DNA of 36,838 nucleotides from Bacteroidales bacterium. GTDB lineage: Bacteria; Bacteroidota; Bacteroidia; Bacteroidales; Marinilabiliaceae. Below are positions 10,501 through 18,794 of this stretch, in pieces (the stretch's first letter is position 1; every line of letters starts with the position of its first letter). The notes under the pieces were generated by a model. The model was not told the DNA's origin. It saw only the letters and a program-made list of their open reading frames with translations, and made no database searches. The stretch is taken from positions 1 to 36,838 of the forward strand of contig JAFPZF010000064.1 of assembly GCA_017417385.1 (NCBI GenBank), read 5' to 3'. The translations under genes were made by a program, and so were the position numbers.

Positions 10501-10699
10501 GCTGACGCCGATACTGATGACCGTCCTCTCGACCATATTAGGATTCATACCGTTCCTCGTCGGCAGTTCGCATGAGGCGTTCTGGTTTCCACTTGCGGCT
10601 GGGACAATCGGAGGGCTACTATTCTCCATACTAGGGCTACTGCTCTTCCTGCCGGCGTTCTGCATATCGCGGCGATTGCTATTTCGACAAAGAAAATGA
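7586..10699 (+). CDS. RND efflux permease, second of two
   Basis: A second full-length RND-family permease (1037 residues), divergent from the first. TM1 is at about 8-30. The TM4 motif is LIIDNTIVMADHW (D393, N394). The TM10 region reads GVTVNSSIYIVNEY (N942, S943) and lacks an obvious charged relay residue. Periplasmic loops of normal length separate TM1/TM2 and TM7/TM8. There is no second adaptor or channel, so the two permeases may share one adaptor, either as a mixed trimer, as known for MdtB/MdtC, or as alternative pumps. After the stop there is a weak GATGGG/CCCATC hairpin (10707-10726) without a T-tract, so transcription could continue into the next gene. Confidence 0.9.
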   Translation: MKQRGSRVSAFSVVIAALCLSLIGLSFIPLLPLKLSPSQTLPSITVSFSMRGATSKVVESEATSRFEAMLSRMSGVQKITSTSDNGKGSITINFDKHVDMDAARFEVSNIVRQTWHELPSEVSYPSVYARSSDRKANGPFLVYSINSSGDLADILHKSEEVFKNGFADIEGISSVDITGAQNKEWRMTYDVEEASRLGLTDSDIASSVLSSQYKTNLGKHVVRTEGVDTCIDLRSLYIPLKDSTMITADRVAKVEHVEARPGSIFRVNGLNSIYLSLKADDMSNQIAVGAEAEKRVAELKAKLPQGYEVHKLHDSTEYIKAELDKIYFRSGLTVLILLVFVFLTSFSWRQVVVVVTSIVCNLAVSAAIYYALGVELQLYSLAGITIALNLIIDNTIVMADHWRRRRDLTAILPILAATLTTIAALSIVFFLDDRLRINLYDFSVVMIVNLALSVVISLTLVPAVMEVLKVRGGRAVARWRLRLTARFNRSYIRFIRFSVRRRWLFVCLGVWAFGLPLYMMPQEIKGEGWGAQVYNAIFGSETYKAVRQYTDVIFGGALRLFADKVYSGSYFTSNEQTVLYIAASLPYGSTIEQMDENVRKMEAYLTQFDGVRQFQSDISAQRADISVYFTKEAEGSGFPYRLKSDIISKALQIGGGSWSVYGLQDQGFSNNVTERAGTCCIEMRGYNYEQLYQWADSVRNHLLSYRRIKEVDIKSRFSYYKDDYMEYQLVPNKQEMARQQITATQLFNAVSHSLVSDRSCGVLYLDDKVEQIVLRSLQSETYDIWALLNRPVELGGRQFKVGQLCSFEKTQAPSSIVRENQQYYLCLQYEYIGSGLMADRVSNRADSIYSALVPVGYDIQYKAASYSWGKEDSSQYWLLALVLAIIFVITSILFDSLRMPMVIIGIVPISYVGMFLTFYVFSLNFDQGGFASLVLLCGVTVNSSIYIVNEYQRQMKRRRGTLRSYIKAFGIKLTPILMTVLSTILGFIPFLVGSSHEAFWFPLAAGTIGGLLFSILGLLLFLPAFCISRRLLFRQRK

Positions 10700-10757
10700 T
10701 CTGCATGATGGGAGTATGAGCCCATCGATAGCATAGGACACACACAACGAAAGTATC

Positions 10758-11951
10758 ATGAAGACAACCTTATCTGCAAAGATATCAGCGCTATTCATCT
10801 TGCTCTCTGCAGTCGTAGCCTGCTCACGGACGAGCGACACGGAGACAGAGGGAGGAATCCGCACAATACACGTCGATGTCGATGTCGCGCCAGCACCAGT
10901 GAAGACGTCCGAAATCCTCAAGGACGTCAGGATCGTGCCACTCGAGACCAACGACTCGTGCCTTCTCGACGAGATCAGGACAATAAAGATGCTCAACGGG
11001 TACATCTACATTTCGGCGGGAGGGACGTTGTATAAGTTCGACAAGCGGGGACGCTTCCTAACTTCGATGAAGAGACAGGGCAACGGGCCGGGCGAATACG
11101 TATCGCTATGGGACTTCGACGTCGACAAGCAGGGCAATGTCTATGTGTTCTGTCAGCGCACATGCCGAGTCTATGTCTATGACGGAAGGGGCGATTTCAA
11201 GAAGAAGATAGACCTCAAGGGAAATCCCAAGTGCATCTTAGTCAGAGACGACGGGTCGATCTTAGTGGACCATGGCAACGATTATAGTAGAGTCTATGAC
11301 AAGAGCCTTGTCGTCGTACGGGACAGCGTCGTAGAGGGGTTCGGGCATCTTGCGGTAGATACCTTCATCTGTAAATATGCTGATGCCTTGATCATGCTCT
11401 CGTCATTCAGACGAGACGGGGACAGAGTAATCATGTATAAGTCGAGGAACGATACAGTTTACACAGTAACAGACAAGGGAATCGAGTATCTTGCTCGGAT
11501 GGACTATAGCGGGCGGAATGTCCCGATAGAGTTCTATCATCAGCAGTACGACAATATCATGGTCTATGGAGATGCGCTTTGCCATACGAACTATATAGAA
11601 AATGGTACTGCATATTATGAGGGGGAGACATACGTCTTCAATACCGTATTGTCGGCGAAAAAGGACGAGAAGTGGGGTTTTACTTTTGAGAATAAGCAGG
11701 CCATCGTAAACAAGCAGACAAAAGAGACGAAGATAGCGTCGGAGATAGTCGATGACCAGAGCCTATATGGGATGAAAGTGTTGCCGGTATATCCACTCAG
11801 TGGAAGCACGTTCGCATGGAGTATAGACGTTGCCGACATCCTCAGCCATGCCGAGACGCTGTCGGAGACGGAGCGCGGGGAGTTGCTAAAGCGGATAAAC
11901 TATCAGGACGAGGACCAGAATCCGGTGTTGTATATCGGGACGTTCAAATAG
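10758..11951 (+). CDS. 6-bladed beta-propeller lipoprotein
   Basis: A 397-residue protein of the 6-bladed beta-propeller family common in Bacteroidetes. The N-terminus is a lipoprotein signal (lipobox SAVVAC, Cys22). The mature part opens with the family pattern of an anchoring strand and SEILKDVRIVPLETNDSCLL. Propeller blades follow: IRTIKMLNGYIYIS, LYKFDKRGRFLTSM, then the diagnostic RQGNGPGEY and FDVDKQGNVYVFCQ. Such proteins sit on the periplasmic or outer-membrane surface; individual functions are mostly unknown and probably include ligand binding. It lies 58 bp after the efflux genes, so cotranscription is possible. The last third uses more A/T-ending codons than the first two thirds, which marks the approach to the island that follows. 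Confidence 0.85.
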   Translation: MKTTLSAKISALFILLSAVVACSRTSDTETEGGIRTIHVDVDVAPAPVKTSEILKDVRIVPLETNDSCLLDEIRTIKMLNGYIYISAGGTLYKFDKRGRFLTSMKRQGNGPGEYVSLWDFDVDKQGNVYVFCQRTCRVYVYDGRGDFKKKIDLKGNPKCILVRDDGSILVDHGNDYSRVYDKSLVVVRDSVVEGFGHLAVDTFICKYADALIMLSSFRRDGDRVIMYKSRNDTVYTVTDKGIEYLARMDYSGRNVPIEFYHQQYDNIMVYGDALCHTNYIENGTAYYEGETYVFNTVLSAKKDEKWGFTFENKQAIVNKQTKETKIASEIVDDQSLYGMKVLPVYPLSGSTFAWSIDVADILSHAETLSETERGELLKRINYQDEDQNPVLYIGTFK

Positions 11952-12004
11952 AAGATGGGGGAATGCAGGAGGGGGAGGAGAGGGGGAAGGACAGTTGGCT
12001 TTGC

Positions 12005-12568
12005 ATGTTTCACGCGATAAGTATGGAGAAGTTCGTACGATATTGGAATCAGATTTGGTATTTCCACAAAAAGTATAACCAAAAGCTCGGGATGGTTGTT
12101 ACGAGAGCAGTGGACAAGATACTAGATTCAAGGATAATGCACTTGATACTGCACCAGGTGTTCTTTACGGACTATGACATGGTAAGAAGGGAGGCGTACT
12201 ACCAAGAGCTGGTGAGCAAGTACGAAGGCAAGACAGATAGTAATGTCGATAGCAGAATATCATTCGCAGTCATATTGAATCCGATAGTAAGCATAGCATT
12301 GATAACGGGGAGGCTGTTGCGTGATTGTTTTGACATCGTAGTATCTGACAAGATAGTTATCGTAGCATTTATAGTGGTACCGGTTGTCAGTTTTGTAGCA
12401 TACTATATGCTTGACAAAGAGAAATATAGAGAGAAGCACTTCAAGGCGTTCGACAAAAAGTTTAAGAAGTACACACGTAGGCAGAAGTACACGTACTGCA
12501 TACTGTCTTTCCTTGTCATTTGGGGGCTTATAGGCTCTGTGTTTTTCACCATGATACTTTTGAAGTAG
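12005..12568 (+). CDS. small membrane protein of unknown function
   Basis: I do not recognise a family. The frame is open from 11816, but that start would overlap the propeller gene and add a sequence that looks random. The first plausible ATGs are 12005 (preferred, 187 residues) and 12023 (MEKFVRYWNQIW). A soluble N-terminal third rich in Tyr, Lys and His is followed by three hydrophobic segments: ISFAVILNPIVSIALI (about 84-99), IVIVAFIVVPVVSFVAYYML (about 115-134) and CILSFLVIWGLIGSVFFTMI (about 165-184). A basic Lys/Arg stretch lies between the second and third. Codon use is clearly more A/T-rich than in the flanking genes, like the helicase/PIWI-like pair downstream. It might belong to the same acquired island, but 364 bp separate them. 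Confidence 0.6.
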   Translation: MFHAISMEKFVRYWNQIWYFHKKYNQKLGMVVTRAVDKILDSRIMHLILHQVFFTDYDMVRREAYYQELVSKYEGKTDSNVDSRISFAVILNPIVSIALITGRLLRDCFDIVVSDKIVIVAFIVVPVVSFVAYYMLDKEKYREKHFKAFDKKFKKYTRRQKYTYCILSFLVIWGLIGSVFFTMILLK

Positions 12569-12932
12569 GATGGGATAGGAAGGCAGGTGTAGAGAAGGTG
12601 GCGGGGGGCGGAAATAGTTAACATAAGAAGGGACAAGGCTAATAGAGGGCTAATACAATTAGCAATGAGGCGGAGGAGAGGAGTCGGTGATGGAGGGATG
12701 AAAAACCTAACCAGAGTCTTGGCGGGGGTATGATCCCGTCAAAAGAGTATGCCGTGAATGAGCTAAACTTGAAGGAGCCTTATTAGGAACAAAGAAATAA
12801 GTACTTACATCTGTCTAAAAAGGGGAGGAGAATACGGATTATTTGCAATTTATCGAGTAGCAGAATAGAAATGTCGACAAAAAGAGCTAACTTAGGAGGA
12901 GTTGACTAATTCTTAAAATCAAAAACCATACA
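12569..12932. other. intergenic region before the helicase operon
   Basis: No gene of normal size. It holds repeat debris like that after the gene ending at 35788: AAGGCTAAT and CTAATACAATTAGCAAT motifs (12635-12666) followed by purine-rich GGCGGAGGAGAGG. Two tiny ORFs are present: 12698-12733, starting ATG-AAA-AAC after a GGAGGG, and 12871-12909, both 11-12 codons before the stop. Either could be a leader peptide or chance. I see no clean TAnnTTTG box. An AGGAGGAG purine run lies at 12895-12902, before the helicase ATG at 12933. Confidence 0.5.
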
Positions 12933-15900
12933 ATGGAAAACTCTTTCAAAGATAAGCTGAGCGAGCATGTTGAAAGCATATTCAAAGGTTATAAAGATTT
13001 TGGGCTGCACATTTGCGACATTGCAACAGGCGGAGGAAAGTCGTATACTATCGGGAAGTTAACATGCGAGTTTTATCCTGACCACTTCGATAGAATAGTC
13101 ATCTTGTGTGTGCAAAAAAAGTTGGTTGAGGGTATAAATCGCGAGATAGAAGAGCGTTTCATCAACACGAAAGCCAGCAAGATTAAGCCATCAGACAAGT
13201 TGGTCGTAGAAAACAATTCAGATGTAATGTCTAAGGCCATCAGAAATGGTAGTTTTCGGGAGTTGCTCAATCAAATGCAGGATCAAATAGAAGAACAGAA
13301 AAGGCAAGAGTATAATGTCGCACGAATTCAATCTGGCTATAGCTCGGTTCTAAAGATATATGAAGGCTTGGTGAAACTCGTAGAGGCATTTAAGCCAAAT
13401 GACGAGAATGATTACATTCAGAGTCAACTGGAGGAAGGGGAAGCCAAACTTCGTAGAGCTATTCGATCTTTCTTTGACACATACAAATATCACCTAGAGT
13501 ATACACAACAGAAGGACAAGGTAACAATTGAGTATATTACAAGACAGTTCCCTGCGCTAACAAAAGTATACCCACAAGTAGAGTTCCGAAGCAAAAAGGT
13601 TCTCATTATGACCATACATAAAGCCGTGTATGGCATTGACCCTATTTTGACTGAAAAAATACAGCTTACGGATTTCGCAGATAAGAAAAAGACTCTGATA
13701 CTATTCGACGAATCAGATCAGGCTGCCGTTGCAATGAGAAACGCTATAATTGAGCAAGCAATAAAGAATTCAGGTGGCAATAAGCGTTTTGCTAAGGGGT
13801 ATAATGGGTATCTGCAATATAAAGCTCTGATTGACAATCACGCGCATCTGTCTAATGAGTATTATGGAGCGTCGCTCGAGAATAGTATGCAAAAAGCTCT
13901 CTCTATCTGCAAATCAAATTGGGAACGCACATTTAAGAAGACGGAGCCATATAAAAGCATATTTCTTGAAAGCGTAACCAAAATAGAAGAGTATCGCAGA
14001 GGAGTGTTCTTCTCTGGACCAGCTATAAAGTTGAATATTGCGCAAAGCCGAGACAAAACACGTTCTTACGTTTGCTACAAAAAGGGAGCAAGGCATCTTA
14101 ATTTGGTTCATAGTGACAACGAGAGTCAATTGCGCAAGGATTATAATATTGTGGTTCCGATGGATAAGTTTCTCACGTTGGTTACTAGCAATACCACTGC
14201 CGTAAAATCGCAACTCAGAAAGGTAATAGTAGAGAGGCTTGAAAAGAGCATAGAGGAGTTCAAAAAAGAAGAAAAGGCTATTGCAAACAATAGCGCTAGT
14301 CTCAATAGTTACCTCAGTTACCCTACTCTTGAACGCGAGATACATACTCTTTTGTCAAGGTTTGAGGACCCATCAGAGTATCAGTTTGAGCAGCAGCTTA
14401 ACGAATTCATTACAAACCGAAAGAATCTTTCTATCGTTGAAGGCAATGGTAAGACAAAGGTTCCAGATAACACAGTCTATGCGCAGGGTATACAGCTATT
14501 TCAAGAAGAGATTGATGAACGCGACAATCAGCACAGAGTCCGTCTTTCTTGCCGAGAAATAGCGACAACACCAGAGAAGATTATTGTTGATTTGGCAAAC
14601 TCACCCCAAACATCAATTGTCTTGTGTTCTGCAACTTCATCTTGCAACTCGGTGGTGAGCAATTTTGACATTCAATATCTTAAGCAATCTTTGGGCGATA
14701 AGATGCACGTTTTGCCCGTCGAAACGATAAAAGAATTCGACGAGCTTGTTTCAAATACGTATCCTGCTGACCATAAAATCGACATTGTACCTATAGAAAA
14801 ATACGAGCATCTAGAGATTGACACGAATCGTTATGTTTTGCCCGAGAAATACAGAGCAATGTTCTCTAAAGAGGCGCAGAAAGATGGACAAGTAGACGAA
14901 TGGTTCAGAATTACACGCAGAAAGCTATCAGATAATAATGATGCTTCTTTTCAACTCTATCGACTATATCAGTTTATAGAAGTCTATCACTGGTTCTACA
15001 CGCACGATGACATACATAGCATGTTGTATTTCCAGAACCGCTCAGGCGACAAAGATAGTGATCAAATAAATGTGCTTAGTTGTTTGATTGATGGCTCTTA
15101 TAAAGACTTCTCTGAATTGGATGGAGAACTTCCTTCCGATTGGAAAAATGGTCATATCAGAATGACAAAAGATATGAAAGAGGTAGAGTCCTCAATATTG
15201 ACTGAACTGAGTTCCGATAAAGACGCCAAAATAATGTTTGTTACAGCCTATGGGAGTTTCAAGGCTGGAGCAAATATGCAATATGAGATACCGAATGGAT
15301 TAGATTATGTTGAAGGTGACAATTGGGAATCTTCAGAAGAGAAGCTAAAGAAGGATTGGGATGCAGTGTTCCTTCAAACACCAACTAATTATCTGTCGAC
15401 TAGCGATGATGGTAATGAGCTGACTTTTGAGAAAGAGCTCTACAACGCCATGCTCACGTTGATGATGCTATATGAACGAGGATGTCTGTCAAAGAGCGAG
15501 GTTGCAGCATGGATATACAAAGCATTGACTAACAACTTCTATTTCGGAGAAAAGCAGAACCCTGGAATAATCAAGGACAAATCAGCCTGGGCACAAACTA
15601 TAGTCGAACAAGCAGTAGGTCGAATATGTCGTACGCGTAATAAGCCTCGCACTACCTACATATTGTTTGACGAGTCAATGACGCCACTCTTTGAGAAATC
15701 GAACGTGGACAAGTCGCTTACTAAAGAGTTTAGAGCTTTAGCTGAGTATATTCTTTCTCATCCTATTGAGGATCAGGCATTCAACGACGCAGAAGAGATT
15801 GTACGTTGCAATGATGCAAACTATGCGCAAGGTCAACTAGACCGTATGCGTAGAATAGCTTTGCGATATACCCCTCATTCAAATGATGATGATGACTATG

Positions 15901-16679
15901 ACGACGAAGAAGATGGTGGCGATGATATTCCATACGGTGTTAAGATCCATCAGATAATGAATCAACGCTATAAGAAGACTATCATCAAGAAACCTGTTGT
16001 CAACTCTTTGGATGATTTTGAACCTGAGGATAAATTATTGCCATACATTGGTAAATGCTATGGTGATTGGGAACGTAACGACCATAACGAATATTGCTAT
16101 GCTCTTGACAAGAATGGGAGAATCTGTCCATCGGGCAAAGGAACGAATTATACGATTTCCCCATCTTCTGTTCGATTAGACATATTGATGAAAAACGATG
16201 TAATAAGAGCATATTTCGAGAATCATGGTTATGCTACAGAATGGAAGAAAGAAGGCTTAATACTGCATCCACAAATATTGGCAGCAGATTATGCAGGCGA
16301 GATCGGTGAAGAAGCTTTCAAGGCACTCTTGTTACACTATACTGACTGCACAGAAGATGATCTTGTCCACCTTGAAGGAAAAGATTACGAGTGTGCCGAC
16401 TTTGTAATTAAGAATTCAGATGGCTCTTATAAGATTGCATTCGACGTCAAGAACATGCGTCCAGATGTCGCTCACGATGACAAGCCTAACGATATTCCAA
16501 CTACACAAAAACGCGAACTCAAAAAGAAGCGTTTGGGCTGTGAACTAATAACAGTCAACATATTGGAGGTAAAGGAAGAGGGAATGGATGACTTACACGA
16601 AATTCTCGGTATGATTACAGATGAAGGCACAATAATTGCAGCCGCCATTGAACGGATTAATAAATTCATAAATCGATAA
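12933..16679 (+). CDS. DinG/XPD-like superfamily 2 helicase fused to a C-terminal PD-(D/E)XK-like nuclease
   Basis: A 1248-residue, probably cytoplasmic protein. Walker A is ATGGGKS (31-37) and the Walker B/DEAD-type box is LFDESDQ (257-263). A motif III-like LCSATSS is at 564-570, a motif V-like GSFKAGANMQ at 774-783, and motif VI EQAVGRICR at 892-900. More than 200 residues lie between motifs I and II, and TIHKAVYGI (227-235) sits where DinG/XPD proteins have the NH-type motif just before box II. An acidic linker (984-998) leads to a C-terminal domain with E1126, D1156 and D1171-V-K1173, the spacing of a PD-(D/E)XK nuclease core. Only Cys45 and Cys59 lie between boxes I and II, so the DinG/XPD Fe-S cluster is missing. 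It is encoded 3 bp before the PIWI-like gene, and its codon use is A/T-richer than the host's. Function in DNA defence is inferred. Confidence 0.75.
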   Translation: MENSFKDKLSEHVESIFKGYKDFGLHICDIATGGGKSYTIGKLTCEFYPDHFDRIVILCVQKKLVEGINREIEERFINTKASKIKPSDKLVVENNSDVMSKAIRNGSFRELLNQMQDQIEEQKRQEYNVARIQSGYSSVLKIYEGLVKLVEAFKPNDENDYIQSQLEEGEAKLRRAIRSFFDTYKYHLEYTQQKDKVTIEYITRQFPALTKVYPQVEFRSKKVLIMTIHKAVYGIDPILTEKIQLTDFADKKKTLILFDESDQAAVAMRNAIIEQAIKNSGGNKRFAKGYNGYLQYKALIDNHAHLSNEYYGASLENSMQKALSICKSNWERTFKKTEPYKSIFLESVTKIEEYRRGVFFSGPAIKLNIAQSRDKTRSYVCYKKGARHLNLVHSDNESQLRKDYNIVVPMDKFLTLVTSNTTAVKSQLRKVIVERLEKSIEEFKKEEKAIANNSASLNSYLSYPTLEREIHTLLSRFEDPSEYQFEQQLNEFITNRKNLSIVEGNGKTKVPDNTVYAQGIQLFQEEIDERDNQHRVRLSCREIATTPEKIIVDLANSPQTSIVLCSATSSCNSVVSNFDIQYLKQSLGDKMHVLPVETIKEFDELVSNTYPADHKIDIVPIEKYEHLEIDTNRYVLPEKYRAMFSKEAQKDGQVDEWFRITRRKLSDNNDASFQLYRLYQFIEVYHWFYTHDDIHSMLYFQNRSGDKDSDQINVLSCLIDGSYKDFSELDGELPSDWKNGHIRMTKDMKEVESSILTELSSDKDAKIMFVTAYGSFKAGANMQYEIPNGLDYVEGDNWESSEEKLKKDWDAVFLQTPTNYLSTSDDGNELTFEKELYNAMLTLMMLYERGCLSKSEVAAWIYKALTNNFYFGEKQNPGIIKDKSAWAQTIVEQAVGRICRTRNKPRTTYILFDESMTPLFEKSNVDKSLTKEFRALAEYILSHPIEDQAFNDAEEIVRCNDANYAQGQLDRMRRIALRYTPHSNDDDDYDDEEDGGDDIPYGVKIHQIMNQRYKKTIIKKPVVNSLDDFEPEDKLLPYIGKCYGDWERNDHNEYCYALDKNGRICPSGKGTNYTISPSSVRLDILMKNDVIRAYFENHGYATEWKKEGLILHPQILAADYAGEIGEEAFKALLLHYTDCTEDDLVHLEGKDYECADFVIKNSDGSYKIAFDVKNMRPDVAHDDKPNDIPTTQKRELKKKRLGCELITVNILEVKEEGMDDLHEILGMITDEGTIIAAAIERINKFINR

Positions 16680-16682
16680 GCC

Positions 16683-18674
16683 ATGATAAATTTTGACAAC
16701 GTAAAAAATGAGCCGCTGACGACCAATAGAATTGAGGTTACGGTTGACATGGAAAAGTTCTTCTCCATGTACTCCATTGTCTCGTATTATAGTCTTCATA
16801 CAGATTATAAGAATCTGGCATACGAGCAGTTGGCCAATGAGGAGTTCTTGTCTGTGACTGGAATCAGAACCATTTGGAATGGTCTCTTGTATCCTGCAAC
16901 AAAATTCTTCATTCTTGTAGAAAAGGGACAAGACAACTGTATTTATGATAGCTTTAGAAAGTATGAGCATATTCGCAGTAAGAAAGATGATCTTTCCGAG
17001 TATGACGAGAAACTACAAAAGAGAATCCTTGCATCTCTTGCGATCAATTCTTTGGGCAAAACAAAGAAAGGCAAGATGATGTACAATGACGGCAGCCTTC
17101 TGATATGCGATAATATGAACTTTCTCATTCCAAAGTCAAGGAAGGAGTTGGTATGCCTTAAGATAGAGGTAAACGAATATCTCAATCTGACATCTAAGAC
17201 TACATCCTTTGCTAACCCCAAGGATATAAAAGAACTACGTAAGTATAGTAATTGCGTGTTTCAGGTTGGCAAGGATCTATATGGGCAATGGTGGTCAGGA
17301 CTATCGCTTAAGCCAGTTGTAGTTCGGAACAAAAAAGATAGTGAGCTGAAACTGGAAGAACTATACATCAATAAGAAAAAGTTCAATGATACGCACAACA
17401 TTGTGCAATATTGGCCATATAATCCAGAAAACTACACACATGGAAAATTGTATGCGTTATGCCAAGTGCTTGACTCTGTTAATGATAAATTTCAAGGTGT
17501 TATAAGTATTAACTTCAAGGATTATAGCATATTGCATTGCGGCCAATTCAAGTCTGACAAAGACATACTTTCTCTAATGCAAAACTATTTTAATGGGCGC
17601 AGTATATCCTTTGAAAATCCATTTGGCGTAGATGCGTCGAAGGATTTGGTGTCAAGGATGAGAAAAGAGTTTGCTGGCATTGTGGACAGTATTCAATTCC
17701 CCAAGAAGCGTATTCAAGGAGACATGTTGATAAAACTTGTAGAGCCTAAGGATGAAGATGCTATAGGCAATTATTACACGAAGTCGCTATCTCGCTTTGC
17801 TCACAATGGCACAGCATTGCAACATAAGATTTTCCACAACAATAAAAGGGAAGATGAATTCAGCAAGGCAGAAGCCAGAAGAATACTAATAGATTTGCTT
17901 GTAAAGGATTGCCTAATCAAGAGACTTATGCCTACGACTCTGACAACAAAAATTCAGAACTGGCAGTTCACTCGCTATAAAATCAATTGGGGTAGTGTTA
18001 TTGGTGCAACCATTAGTGTAGATAACGACAATCATATTACTATCAATGACTTTGGTTTCTCGCATGCTGACGAACCATATAGCTTTGAACGATTTGTTCG
18101 GGAAGAGTTACATTTCGACGATGCGCAAAAGATAAATGGCGTACGCGATTATATGGCGTTGAAGAAGGATGATAACGTATACTTGATAATAGACACGGAT
18201 GAGATTCCAATACTGGACGTTTCACTCATTGATGAGGGGTATGCAAAAGTGGTTGAGAAGATTGTACCATTGTCTTTCTTCAAGAGAAAGGATGAGGTAC
18301 ACAAGTATTTGAGAGGTTATGTCGGGTTTCATCTATGGCGTACTGAGGGACTTGATGGCAATCCTGACGAGTCGTTCTCATACATCGTCGGAAAGAACAA
18401 TGACAACATTCACATAACCAAAGATAATAAGATGGATCGAATGCCGAGAGCGAGACGTCTCTTTGTACTACATAGGGAACATCCAGAATTGGTTGAGGAC
18501 CATATAAACGAAATCGTCGAAATGCTGAAGTTCGGTTTTGGCAGGTGGAACGAGATGATGACCTATCCATTCCCATTTAAGTTTCTCCAAGAGTATCTTG
18601 ATGATATGGCTGAGACAACATTCAGCAAGCATTGGTGTGAAATCACACATAGGGAAAACCTGTATGGAAGATAG
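16683..18674 (+). CDS. candidate PIWI/Argonaute-like protein, partner of the helicase-nuclease
   Basis: A 663-residue soluble protein with no family that I can name firmly. Residues 347-385 read DMLIKLVEP, then YYTKSLSRFAHNGTALQHK. This has the order of an Argonaute MID domain: a strand, then Tyr-Tyr-x-x-Lys on a helix, a Gly turn, and Gln-x-Lys in the region that binds the guide 5' end. The C-terminus (566-642) shows SYIVGK, DRMPRARRLFVLHRE, NEIVEMLKFGFGRWNE and TYPFPFKFLQEYLDDM. These resemble the end of PIWI domains, where a basic strand, a helix and a Pro-x-Pro-hydrophobic-Lys segment precede the last helix. No intact DEDX catalytic tetrad is evident. The start lies 3 bp after the helicase stop, so the pair is one operon. 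PIWI-RE proteins are known neighbours of DinG-type helicases and REases. The PIWI assignment is an inference; an unrelated defence protein is possible. Confidence 0.45.
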   Translation: MINFDNVKNEPLTTNRIEVTVDMEKFFSMYSIVSYYSLHTDYKNLAYEQLANEEFLSVTGIRTIWNGLLYPATKFFILVEKGQDNCIYDSFRKYEHIRSKKDDLSEYDEKLQKRILASLAINSLGKTKKGKMMYNDGSLLICDNMNFLIPKSRKELVCLKIEVNEYLNLTSKTTSFANPKDIKELRKYSNCVFQVGKDLYGQWWSGLSLKPVVVRNKKDSELKLEELYINKKKFNDTHNIVQYWPYNPENYTHGKLYALCQVLDSVNDKFQGVISINFKDYSILHCGQFKSDKDILSLMQNYFNGRSISFENPFGVDASKDLVSRMRKEFAGIVDSIQFPKKRIQGDMLIKLVEPKDEDAIGNYYTKSLSRFAHNGTALQHKIFHNNKREDEFSKAEARRILIDLLVKDCLIKRLMPTTLTTKIQNWQFTRYKINWGSVIGATISVDNDNHITINDFGFSHADEPYSFERFVREELHFDDAQKINGVRDYMALKKDDNVYLIIDTDEIPILDVSLIDEGYAKVVEKIVPLSFFKRKDEVHKYLRGYVGFHLWRTEGLDGNPDESFSYIVGKNNDNIHITKDNKMDRMPRARRLFVLHREHPELVEDHINEIVEMLKFGFGRWNEMMTYPFPFKFLQEYLDDMAETTFSKHWCEITHRENLYGR

Positions 18675-18794
18675 GAGTGGCATTTTTCTTATTCGTTCTA
18701 AATAGCATGAGTGTTCTCAACATAAACGAACGACTGCTTGGGCAGTGCCATTAATCTGTATTATATCCTGCACTCGTGGTCTGGTCTTTTTTTT

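Noticed and set aside
11816-12004. Upstream extension of the small membrane protein
   Set aside because: It overlaps the propeller gene in another frame and codes an Arg/Gly-rich string. Starts at 12005 or 12023 are more plausible.
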